Origin: Tachypleus tridentatus
Lineage: Eukaryota > Arthropoda > Merostomata > Xiphosura > Limulidae
Assembly: GCF_004210375.1 (NCBI RefSeq)
Contig: NC_134834.1
Coordinates: 137,921,009 to 137,985,008 of the forward strand
Length of the DNA stretch: 64,000 nt
Direction: 5' to 3'
Numbering within the stretch: the stretch's first letter is position 1; each line of letters opens with the position of its first letter. The notes beneath the pieces are model-generated. The model did no database searches, was not told where the DNA came from, and saw only the letters and a list, made by a program, of their open reading frames with translations. Of this stretch, positions 1 through 10,541 are shown in pieces. A program made the position numbers and the translations under genes.

Positions 1-361
1 CGTCGTTGACGTTCACCATGATGGGTTGCACATGGGCCTAAGAGTCTCGTCGACGGTTGCGTACGGTCTCATCGGAAATCCTACGCAGCCCTGGTATGGT
101 TGAGGCAGTAGACGTCGCAGTAGTGGTCCTATCCCGAAGGTGACGTAACCGAATGTAGCGATCTTGTGCGGGCGTGGTCACACGAGGTCTGCCAGATCGT
201 GGACGGTCACGAGTTGATCCATGTTGTTGGTGACAATTCCATAGCCTTGTGATGGTGCTTGGGTGGACATTCACAGCTCTGGCAATATCTGATCGAGATT
301 CGCCTGCTTCCAAGCGACCAATGGCGTTGTTGCGTTGTGCTTCAGTCAGTCTTGGCGTAAC
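1..361 (-). pseudogene. Tc1-like transposase, N-terminal fragment (truncated by window edge)
   Basis: Read on the minus strand, this encodes the N-terminal helix-turn-helix DNA-binding part of a Tc1/mariner-superfamily transposase. The block beginning RLTEAQRNNAIGRLEAGES continues into VHPSTITRLW (recognition helix) and then the GRPRVTTPAQDRYIRL linker typical of Tc1-like proteins, ending at VRNRRRDS. A stop follows at about position 37. Beyond it, a shifted frame resumes Tc1-like sequence (GERQR), so there is at least one frameshift. The frame is open upstream to about 361, so no true start is defined. The catalytic DDE domain would lie left of base 1 and is not visible. Known family: cut-and-paste transposons inserting at TA. 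Inference: a dead copy. Identification is strong; its borders are not. Confidence 0.85.
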
Positions 362-605
362 TGTATTGTGTGTCGGTGGCTTAACACTGGGCTATGGAAA
401 CCGAGAACCCGGTTTTTATAGGGATTTTGCACATGTTGCACTTGCAGAACATGTATATCTCTCAAACAAATTTATTGGACACGCATGCGTTTTGGCGAAA
501 AATCCGATGTTTTCCTCCGTTTTCAAAGTGCACAACTTTTATTGTCATTTTGGTCTGACAATCAGTGCCTTAACACGTTTAACATCACATACTCTTAGCT
601 TGTAA
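362..605 (-). mobile_element. probable non-coding 5' flank of the Tc1-like element
   Basis: This lies directly upstream of the transposase fragment on the minus strand and probably holds its untranslated region and terminal repeat. I could not place a terminal inverted repeat because the partner end is outside the window. The plus-strand open frame here (249-605) is an antisense artefact. Confidence 0.3.
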
Positions 606-1376
606 CGTTATTACATATATTTCTCTTGAAAATAACAAATATATCCCTTTTGCGTTTCTTTTTTTGAAGAGTATATTAGAAAACAATGTGCTAGACGACT
701 ACAAAATGTGAAAATCAGGTTACCTATTGCTAAATAGTTAGGAAGGACATAAATATTACTGGAGAGGTTGCCATGTGGTTGTTAATGACATCAAAATGTT
801 AGTTGCCGCCAGCAGCGAGCTTTAAAATTTGCCGCCCCAGCCCAAATTCATTTTGTAGCCCTTTTGGTTTCTCACATTTGTTTTGTTTTTCACGTTTCAT
901 TTTAAGAGTTCACATTTATAAGTTTTCTGTTCATATTTCGGTGCAGATATCAGTATATTTTATTCGTTAAGACATATGCATTCCATATTTTTAAATTTGT
1001 ATTTATAGTTGTTCATGTTATATTTACGATATAAGTAGTCACAACTTTTCAAATATTTCTACATTTCTTGTATTTATTATAATGTCATAATTGCTAAAAT
1101 ACCAAAAGCAGTTGGTTTTGCTTCTAAAATATCTTATCTACTGTAATTGTTTAGTCTTTTTCAAAAGAGAAAAAAAGTCTCTTTGCAGTAAAAGTGTCGC
1201 AACTGTGGATACATAAAATATCTTAGTCATGTCCCAGTTTCGATATACACACTGCAAAGTTTTATTCTGAACTATTTTACTCATATTGTTAGTTTGATTC
1301 CTTTCTATATTTTCAATTTTTAAATAACTTGGAAATAAAGACATTCGTTTCTAATAGATTTCTTCAAACATTTTTG
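606..1376. other. AT-rich sequence, no gene seen
   Basis: No coding frame with recognisable similarity and no clear repeat. The minus-strand open frame at 1138-1344 is low-complexity AT-rich translation and is not supported as a gene. Confidence 0.5.
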
Positions 1377-1454
1377 TGTGTTTTTTTTCTTATAGCAAAG
1401 CCACAAAGGACTATCTGCTCAGCCCACCGAGGGGAATCGAACCCCTGATTTTAG
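1377..1454 (-). repeat. SINE family C copy, 5'-truncated, with 11-bp TSD
   Basis: Matches the other family C copies (3777, 33435, 61664, 62454): a tRNA-like head with a B-box (GGTTCGATTCC sense), then the GGGCTGAGCAGATAG-type body and a CTATAAGAAAAA-type tail. The tRNA 5' half is missing. A perfect direct repeat AAACATTTTTG flanks it (1366-1376 and 1455-1465), which is the target-site duplication of a retrotransposition event. This copy therefore inserted already truncated. Confidence 0.85.
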
Positions 1455-1534
1455 AAACATTTTTGAAATACTCTTAAAGATTCTCAGCAGACACCAGAAT
1501 TTTTATTCTGAAATTATGTTTAATAGTCGATTAC

Positions 1535-1547
1535 AGGTGGCGCCACT
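1535..1547 (+). promoter_or_regulatory. CTCF-like motif AGGTGGCGCCACT (candidate)
   Basis: The string contains AGGTGGCGC, the core of the CTCF site known from insects and vertebrates. A CACGTGACGTAA string (E-box plus CRE-like) follows about 15 bp downstream. Motif match only; no evidence of binding. Confidence 0.2.
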
Positions 1548-1899
1548 GAATTAGATCCGCACGTGACGTAATTTTGACATTATATTTGCACCCTGTGAAT
1601 GAAGAAAAATAATGTTCTCCGTGACGAGAAACGGAAGCGAAACATGCAAATCATTACCCTTATTTCAAATCTACATGAACATAGGATAAAAATTCCTCGA
1701 AGTTCGGGGTTGCAAATTGCGTAACAAAACGTTTTTCATGTATCATATAAGCAAAATTTCAATTATAATATGATGTTAAATAATAACATAAATTATCGTT
1801 CAAATTTTTATATACTTCAGTTATTTTATTAAGTTCAAATTGCAGGCGACCTAATGTTATAGTTTCTAATCTAAATGTTTATATTCTCGAGTTTAATAA

Positions 1900-2490
1900 G
1901 ATTGCAGTTTTGGTTTCAGTTTTCGCAGTTCTTGAGTTCATTATGCATCACAATGTCCCATTAAAATTTAAAAAATGAACATAAGAGGGCACATACACAG
2001 CATTCGGTTTTAAGTTTTGTATTATATCTCGCAAACCATTGTACGCACCCGATATGCTAGTAACGTTGTTTCATGATTCCCTTCGACAATCAGCAATATC
2101 AATTTTCTCATAAGTAATAGTATAAAGCTCTGCATTTCAAGGTTTTCAGCTTTGTGCCTAATACTGAAAGAAAAGTAAATAAAACGTTCAACTAGTGTTC
2201 AACCTGATTTAATAGATCGTAGAACAATGCCCAGTTGGTCGATATGAGATATATCATGGGTGTAATCTACAATGATACAGAAATCATTTGTATCTCTGAA
2301 TGATCTTAGTATCGTTCTTTCTACTTTTGCGGCCATAAATTGAATGAATCCATTCCAATTTTTATAAGAAAGATAAGACGTTCTCCCACAGTCAACAATT
2401 CCATATTTTGCATTATGCTCTGCCAAAAATATATCGAATTCAGCAATTATTTTTAACGACCTAATAAAACTGCCCTTTTGAGGCGATTCA
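1900..2490 (-). pseudogene. hAT-superfamily transposase relic (ZMYM/TTF zinc-finger type)
   Basis: On the minus strand from about 2490 the frame reads KIIAEFDIFLAEHNAKYG, then FCIIVDYTHDISHIDQL. This corresponds to the hAT signature in which an Asp-containing Ser/Asp-x-T-x-DISH-x-DQL block sits in the RNase H-like fold. An open stretch covers 2199-2426. Past a stop at 2199, a shifted frame picks up DIADCRRES, then ISGAYNGLRDIIQNLKPN, matching the DCRGQSYDNAANMSG-YNGLQ region of the same family. Several stops and frame changes make it non-functional. No terminal repeats or 8-bp duplication were found. Family recognition is from conserved blocks; ends are approximate. Confidence 0.75.
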
Positions 2491-3338
2491 AACTTTCATA
2501 TTTTATTCTAAAAGAGCCATGAGGATAGTTTTTTAGCCACAGCAGCAACTTTTTAAAATAATTCTGCAATAATCAATAATGTATATTAATAATGTATAAT
2601 AATAATAATAATGTATATTTTAATTTGGCCAGTGTGATTAGATTGAATGTGTTGGGCTCGTTGAATAGCTTATCCCGCTTGTTTTACGTTTAGATGGATC
2701 TTTATGGGAAGTCAGGAGATGGTGAAGTTTTCCTGTGACAAAATAGAAGTGCCTTAGGACATTTGACATGCGTCACAAAAAAATAACAACTCCCAAGCTA
2801 AGTGAATAACAAAGTCGTTTCTACTCCATGTTTTTCTCCATTTAGCTATTGCCACGAGAACGTACTTCTCTTTAATACATCTATTTCGTCGGATTATTTT
2901 CTCACAAATCTTCAAAGATCATAATCTATAGTCTGTTTAATACGGTGTTTTAGAAATATTAGATGGTAGAATTAATGATTACCCATTAAACTAAGTCATC
3001 GCTAACAGGTGGTTTGTTCGTAATATTGCTAGGTTCATTGTTGATTATAATTTTACCTTCTAAACTTTTTATAGAATTGGAGACATTGGTATAAAAGCAA
3101 GTAATTGACTTTTCACCAAATAAATCACAAAAATAAATCTGGATTTTTGTTCACTAGTAGTTTTTGCTTATCTTTCTTTTTCTTAGCTTGTTCGTGATAT
3201 TAATAACAATTGGGTCTTTTTCTTAATAACTAAAGTAGAACACACGTCATCCAATAATAATTGTTTCGATATCTATAAGAAATGTTATTTTATGGTATTA
3301 AAGGTAACAGTCAGGGGAGTTTTTACTAATTATTATAG
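2491..3338. other. non-coding sequence, no feature seen
   Basis: AT-rich with a short TAA/ATA run near 2575-2615 (AATAATAATAAT). No recognisable gene or repeat family. Confidence 0.5.
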
Positions 3339-3610
3339 ACCCGGCATAGCCAGGTGGGTTAAGGAATTCGAGTCGCAATCCGAGGTTCACAAGTTCAAAC
3401 CCCCGTCGCACCAAACACGCTCGCCCTTTCAGCCGTGAGGGCGTTATAAAGTTACGGTCAATCCCACTATTCGTTGGTAAAAGAGTAGCCCAAGAGGTAG
3501 CTGTGGGTGGTGATGACTAGCTGCTTTCCCTCTAGTCTTACACTGCTAAATTAGGGACGGCTAGCACAAATAGCCACCGTTTAGCTTTGCGCGAAATTCA
3601 AAGACAAACT
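3339..3610 (+). repeat. SINE family A copy, near full length (tRNA-derived)
   Basis: The tRNA-like head (CCCGGCATAGCCAGGTGG, B-box GTTCAAACCCC) is followed by the shared family A body: CAATCCCACTATTCGTTGG, then GTGGTGATGACTAGCTGC, ATTAGGGACGGCTAGC, and the terminal GCGCGAAATTCAAA tail. In the better-preserved copies the putative anticodon position reads CGT (Thr-like). No clear target-site duplication was found. Confidence 0.9.
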
Positions 3611-3776
3611 AATTATTATACAAAGTACAGCACCAAACATTTTACGTTATCTGAAAACACATGTAATAGACTACACAGCCTGTTAAGCGAGTTGAAATGA
3701 GAAGGTGATAATGTTTCAAACTGGCAATGCTGGCTACAGCGCGGATGTAACAACACTCAGTTGATAAACAGAACTT

Positions 3777-3898
3777 GTATGTTTGTGTTTTTATATAGCA
3801 AAGCCACAAAGGGCTATCTGCTCAGCCTACCGAGGGGAATCGAACCCCTGATTTTAGCGTTGTAAATCCGGAGACATACCGCTGTACTAGCGGGGGTC
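3777..3898 (-). repeat. SINE family C, full length, with 11-bp TSD
   Basis: Complete family C copy on the minus strand: head CCCCCGCTAGTACAGCGG (A-box-like) and B-box GGTTCGATTCC, ending in TATATAAAAACACAAAC. Perfect flanking direct repeats AAACAGAACTT lie at 3766-3776 and 3899-3909. Confidence 0.92.
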
Positions 3899-4379
3899 AA
3901 ACAGAACTTCATAAATGGAATTAATTAACGGTATCGCAATGAAACATTTTAAGAAACCAGCTGTATGATTATGAAATGTTCCCCAAATTATTTTCTACAT
4001 TTTAGTATGAGAATTCTGTATCATATAATTAATGCGAGATTTCCAAATAACATACAAAAGTTATATATTTTTTATTTAAGAAACTTAGTGTCATACTCCG
4101 ACAAGTACAACTAAAGTTACAAAATTCCAATTTTAAATTAAAACTATAAAAATATTATAAAAAATGTGTTCACTTTAATTAAATAAGTTTTAAAATTTAT
4201 GAAAAAATATTCCAACAAAGTTAAAAGCACATAACTGTTCATGTTAGTACGTAAAAAGTAGAAAAATATTACTTCAGTTTTTACTCGTTGCTGCTGTAAG
4301 GTTACAGGAGATATTAAGATTAAATTAAATTTTGTCATGTAGTTAGCCATCTTGTTGGTAAAGACATTAACATAATGTT

Positions 4380-7030
4380 TAATATTTGACCAGGAAAGGT
4401 GAGATGTGAGGTTAGTTGCTGCTGTAGAATCGAGATATATGTAACCATCGTGCTAACTTTACATCGTTTGAAACTGCAAATGTCGTGCTCGTGTTATACA
4501 GCAACAAGTATAAATCATTTTTAATTGCTGATTTATTTATTGTCAGAAAGGATATTAACTCCGGCTTTATAGACTGGAAAGTATGATCATCATACAAATG
4601 CTATTTAGTTGAAAAGTGTTAGTTATATGATTTACTTCATCAATAGTAATATAAACATAGCAGTAGATAAAGAAAAGATGAGGACATAAGGTTTGTTACT
4701 TCTATGTATAAAGAAAGAACTTTGTGGCCAGGAAGGACGAGAACCTTATGATAACTTTTGCTTTTTAATTATCAATATTTTTATATAAAGAAAGGTACTG
4801 TTATATGGGAAGGAGGACTTTGAGTCAACTGCTTGTATGTGATTGTGAAAGTTATTAATATAGAATAAACTACTGTTATATGACTAGTAAGGATGAGAAC
4901 CTCTGATTAACTGCTGCCAAATGATCATGAAAAATATTAACATAAAATAAGCTACTATGTGATTAAGAAAAGTATATTAAAAAAAAACTGAGTTCAGTCT
5001 CTGATCTATAAAAGGTCAAGTACCTTGTGTTATTCCTGCTATGTGATTATGAAAAAAATACTAACAAAATCTAAGGTGCTGTGCCGTCATCGGAAAGGAT
5101 GAGTATATTGTGTTAACTGATACTATGTGATTGAAATTAATATAAAATAAGCTGCAGCTGTGCGATCAGAAGCGATGAAAACTTCGTGTTATTTCCTGCA
5201 ATGTTATGGTTAAATAATTAGCAAATTCATTTACCACTATGTAGTCAGTATGCGTGAGAACCTCGGACTAACTGCTGACATGTGGTTATTAAAGATATTA
5301 TCATATACCAAGCTTAGTTACCTGCACAGGAAGGATAAGCTTCAGTTTAACTACTGTTGTAAGATTACAAAACATATTAACATAACGTAAGCTGCTATGG
5401 TCAGAAAAGATTAAAGCTACTTTTTATTGTTGCTTTGCGGTTATGTAGATACTAGCACAAAGTGAATTACTGCTTCATGTTCATGATGTGTTAACTGCTG
5501 TAATGTGTTAATGAAACATTAGCAAAGTAAGGAATAGATATGTGCACAGTAGTAATAAAATTTCGGATTGGCTGTTATTATGTGATTATTAAATATAATA
5601 GAAAGAAAGAAATAGCTTCTTGCTCAAGAAGCTAAGGTTAGTTGCTGTTATGTGATTGTGGAAGTTAATATAGAATAAGTTGATAGTATATAGTAAAAAT
5701 AATGCAAAACTCGGGTTAACTTCTGCTGTATGATTATGAAAAATTTTCACATAAAATAACTTACAGATATGTCATCAGTAATGGTGAATACCTCACGTTG
5801 ATCTGTTTCTACAATATTATAAAATATATAAACATACACTGAAGTGTTGCTGTGCAGTCAAGAAAGGTAAGAACTTCTGGTTAACTGCTGTTGGGGGATT
5901 TAGAAAAAATTCAATATATACTAAGATGTAACTATGTGACTGGAAAAGATATGAGCAGATTGGATGTCTCTATATGATTATTGAGTGTAAGAACATCAGG
6001 TCCACTAATGATGTGTTGTCAGGAAGAAAGTAAACGTGTTAGTTGATTTTATGTATCCAAAAACGATGTAACGATCAGGAAATCATCTGCTTCTATTGGT
6101 CGATAAACATATGAAAATCTATTTAACTGTTATGTCGTTTAGGGAAGGTGTCAATATTGCATTAACAGGTAGTTAGTATAGATACCATCATGACGTTATC
6201 TGCTGTTTCACATACAGGAATGTTATTATTATTACGTTGTTATGAGGAAGGTGAATATCAATAAGTCGTTGCTACGTAATTGATAAGTATGTTACTATCA
6301 GGTTAGCAAAAGTAATGTGATCAAAAAGGGGTCAGATGTCAGATATCGGATGTCCTCAGCAAAGACGTGAATGTCAGTTTAGCTAATGTTGTTTGAATTA
6401 CGTCAGTACCAAGATTAATTGAGGCTTAGTAGTCAAGAAAGATTTGAATACTGCGAATGCTTAGTTCTAGGAGATATCGCTGTTATATGGGAACACCAGG
6501 TTAATTGTTGCTATATGATTGATAAGGTTATGAACATTATGTTAGGTGCTGCTGTGTGATCAGGTAGCGTGAGACTGTCGGGCTTATAGATGCACATGAA
6601 AGATATGAACATAGGTTAAATGTTTTACGTAATTCACAAGAATACGAACGTCACGCTAGCTATGAAAAAGATACAAACATTTGACTAGCTGTATTTATGT
6701 CGTCTGCACGACTATAAACATCTGTGTAAATACGGTCAAAATGAATGAGAACACCAGACATACTACTGCTATATAGTCATGAATAAGGTGATTTAGAAGC
6801 ATGAACTATATTTCTGTTTTCCTGTGATCTTGTGAGACAGAACCATCATATAACTCATTGCTACATGGTTTTTGTGTTTATGATCATTAGTCTGGCCATT
6901 GCAATGTGTTAAAAAAGTATAAAAACGTTAGATTACATACTTCTGAGTGGCCAGTTAGGATGTTAGCATCAAGTCAGCTGTAAATATGTTATCCGGAAGA
7001 ACAGTAATACTTAGCTACATAAAACTAGAT
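4380..7030. repeat. ancient degenerate tandem array, unit about 75-80 bp
   Basis: About 2.65 kb is built of diverged copies of one unit. A typical unit runs: TATGTGATTATGAAA, then ATATTAACATAAAATAAGCT, then GTCAGGAAAGGATGAGAACC, then TTAACTGCTGCTATGTGA. Spacing between corresponding words (for example near 5079, 5150, 5231, 5310 and 5389) is about 71-81 bp. That gives roughly 33 units with heavy substitution and small indels. No unit is coding. The divergence suggests an old minisatellite no longer being homogenised. Confidence 0.8.
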
Positions 7031-7216
7031 CCATCTTGACTTGGTGTTTGATGTTATCATTTCATATTTCTGTCTTTATTTGCTACTTAAATTATTTGAT
7101 GTATGTTACAAAGCTGGAACACTGATAAAAGATCACCAAGCAACAAATATCATTTGCTACGACAAGCAGGAAGTCTTATTCAGTATATGTCGAGAAAACC
7201 CACTTGTAGAGAAATA

Positions 7217-7376
7217 TATATGTAAAAACGGCTCGTTTGGGTTGAGAAAATATTTAACATAGAGGAGCGAACAAAGTTCACCTGTGAACCTGACGATAAC
7301 CGAAGGTCAAAACGTTGTTCGCTCCTCTACGTAAAATATTTTCTCAACCCAAACGAGCCGTTTTTTACATATATAT
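7217..7376. repeat. long inverted repeat (about 50-bp arms) around a CTGACGATAACC core
   Basis: The left arm begins at about 7217 (AAACGGCTCGTTTGGGTTG, then AGAGGAGCGAACAA). The right arm is its reverse complement, ending near 7370 (CAACCCAAACGAGCCGTTTT), separated by about 40 bases. The centre reads CCTGACGATAACCGAAGGTC, then AAAACGTTGTTC. This has the same layout as the CTGAAGATGACC...GGTCGAAACG centres at 28.1, 40.2, 54.1 and 61.2 kb. The arms form a near-perfect hairpin. A solitary right arm occurs at 50968-51010, so this is a dispersed family. Possibly the terminal structure of a Penelope-like retroelement; that is inference. Confidence 0.7.
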
Positions 7377-10300
7377 TTAGGTAGTCTTATTAGTATTAGA
7401 GATCGTTGCTATGATACCAGGGATAACAATTGAGAGTCATTTTTGCTACTAGTCGTAACACGAAAGTTCTCTGTGCTTTCGTAATTATATAATGGGTTTT
7501 AGTGGTGTCCATCTAAGTAACATTTTAATCATCGAGCTACCTTAAGACTCGATGAATACAAAAATAGATATACACGGCTTATTAAAAAAAATTCACATTT
7601 ACATTGTTGACTGTTTTAATTCGAGATTGTTTAGTATTATTTTTATCTATATATCTGTTATGTTTATTATCTGTGAAAGATTATGAAAATCGCAACTTAT
7701 TTATGATGCTTGATGGAACTTCTCATATGATTAAATGGTCCAATGTCAAACTTGCAGATTATGTGGAAATTTTGGAACGTGTAAGTGATGTCAGAGAGTG
7801 GTTCGGTTTGTTTTCTTTTTCTCTCTTTCTCTAGCTTGGAGAGCCACTTCTTGTAATAATAGCCTGGGCAGTTGATCTCGCGACGTATATATCAATCGTT
7901 TTCGTTATTATCTGTATATATATATTGTAATATTTATTATCTCAAATCTATTTTAAATGTTTTATTTTATTTTATTCATGGACGCCCCACAACCAGACTG
8001 AGCAGTTGGTCGATGATGTTTATAAGGTACACATGTCAAACCTTACACCACTATAAAGTTCAAATTAACCATAATATTGTGCATTATGCAAACATGACTT
8101 AAAAAGAAGAGCGATTATATATGTTGTAAGAAAAGTTAAGTATATGATAAGAGCTTCTTTGTAATTCGAAAAGTTGTAAAATACCCTTTTACTCGCTTAC
8201 AGCTAGAAACTTGTACACCTTATTTCTTTAACTGACCTCCTAGCGAGAGACGAGCCCATCTCAAAGGGTAGTTTAGATACTTGTACGAGTTAGGTACTTT
8301 TCTCCCCTATGAATATCGTTTGGAATAGTCGGTGACTTATGCAACGCAGGATTATATTATAGCACATGTTTAACGCTTTATTTGAACTTCGGTAATTGAT
8401 CCAGGACTTGGAGTTGTTTAATTTCGATCGCCTATTACATTATTGTACTCGAGTCTTAGGTTGATTAATTTACTTGGATCAAGTAAGGTATGCACATAAT
8501 ATAAAATTCCAAGTTTTAGAAAAAATTGCATCATATAAATATGACGAGATATAACCTTGATCTTTCCAAGATAATCTCAAATGTTTAACCCCACATATTT
8601 ATAATTTTCTATGTTATATTTCTGGATGCTTATAACATCAAACAAGTGCTCTAAATTGTAATTCTTTCTTAATAGGAACAGAGGTTATAGTATTTGACAA
8701 CAATTTTGGAAGCATGACTCCTAATCTTTTACAGATGACTTAAAATTTTAATTTTTTTTACTTTAATTGAATTTCTGGATGTGTAAAACGTCAGAAAAGT
8801 CTTAGATTATTTTTATAACTTGAGTATATTAAAATAATAGTAGCGATTTGGCGGCTATCTTTTTTCTTTGTTAATTTTAAAAACAAAACCACAGATTTGA
8901 GCTTTTCTGAACTACTAAATTAAAGTTGTGTGAAAACAATTGTATACTATATTCTATTCAAAGGTACCCTGATAAGTCTGATTTCCTTACGACGGTTTGT
9001 CGTTTATTTAGAAATAACACATTAATAGCTTAGTCCTATTTTACTTTTTTCATGTTGCTTTAACTTTAAAAAATCACTAATTATATAAAAAGCAAACTAT
9101 TATTATTACATAACGTATAGCATATTCGTGATTTTACTTTATACATAGCAAATATATATTCTCCCAGGGATGTTCATTTGGATAAGAGGGAGGAAGTACT
9201 AGTTTTGCACTTTACTGTGTGTACTGTAAAGCAATAGTATTTTATAAAATTGAAGAGTTTCCAGACGTCTCCGTAAGAAATTGTTATCCACTAAATTAAA
9301 CCTTAAGTGATGTTGGTGCTCTTACACTACAGAAAAAAAAACAACAGACCTAGCTTTTGACCTAGTAGTTGTTTATCGCCACAAATTTTCTCAAATACGA
9401 TATAGTTTTTTTTTGGTGATATTTATCAACATCTTATAAATTATTTTTTAATTGAGTAATATAAAGTATTACAAGTTATCATTTAATACAGTGCTTATTA
9501 TTTATTTACTAGTTAACTGTTGTATTTGTAATAGAAAAGAAATATTAGATAATGTTTTCTGAGAAATTTCCTGTCCAATCACTGTTTGAATGTTTTGTTT
9601 TATTATAAAAACGTAACTGCAAATTCTAAAATGTGTAATACACTAAAATATTTTCAAAAATTTTAGTGAAACCAACTAGCTAAACAAATTTCTATACTAT
9701 TTTTCATGTGAGTGAAAATGCCTTTCGTTGTCTAGGACAGACTAACTAGTAGGATATAAGGCGAATCCTTCGGGCGTATATTCTTGTTCTTCTAACTTTT
9801 TCTCGCCATGCTGAACACTTCTTTCTTCCCTGCTTCTAGCCTAAACCACTCTCGTTATCACTGACTTAGAATAGAATTACGTACCGCCAAGAGGAGGAAC
9901 CCGGTAAAAAAATTCGAACTGCCGCTGCTTTAAATTTCGTCCTCCTAGTGCAGTTACCACATAATTCTTACCAGCATCTTACTCTGTAACCACTTATTTA
10001 TATGTCTATCCCTGTGTTTATAAATATAATTATTTACCAGTATCTGTGTGTGTTTGGTATGAACCGTGATTTTAAATAAAGACTAAATTTGAGTTTCATA
10101 TAAACAGAATAATGTAAGAAATGTTCGAAACGATTGAAGTTATTTAATTTCATATACGACAAATTTGAATTAAGTGAATAATCCAATTCACTATGAAAAA
10201 AAAAATGGTTGTACTGTACTTATTTTAATACTTTTTGTGTTGTTGTAGTGATTTGCATTGAGAAGTATATTTTATAATTGTTTATCAGGAGTCCTGCAAG

Positions 10301-10492
10301 ATAACCAAAGATACATTATGGGTTACTGATATTCAAGGTAATAAGCTCTAGCCACAGGGAGAGAGGCATATTTGTCGGTTATTCATGGGTTACAATTTAA
10401 CGAACACGACATCACTATGAACATTTATTTAATAGTGTTGCCGTAGTCAAGAAGGTTTTAGTCTTTACTTCTTATATTTCATTTTTATGTCT
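7377..10492. other. 3.1 kb of flanking sequence without a recognisable gene
   Basis: Short AT-rich open frames at 7604-7834 and 7872-8102 have no motif, no similarity I recognise and no splice context. Nothing else was supported here. Confidence 0.5.
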
Positions 10493-10541
10493 TCCGCTGG
10501 TACAGCGGTAAGTCTACGAATTTGCTATACGAAAACACACA
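10493..10541 (+). repeat. SINE family C remnant with internal deletion
   Basis: The head (CCGCTGGTACAGCGGTAAGT, then CTACGAATTT) joins directly to the tail (GCTATACGAAAACACACAC), so the whole middle including the B-box is missing. Identified by comparison with copies at 33435 and 61664. Confidence 0.65.
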
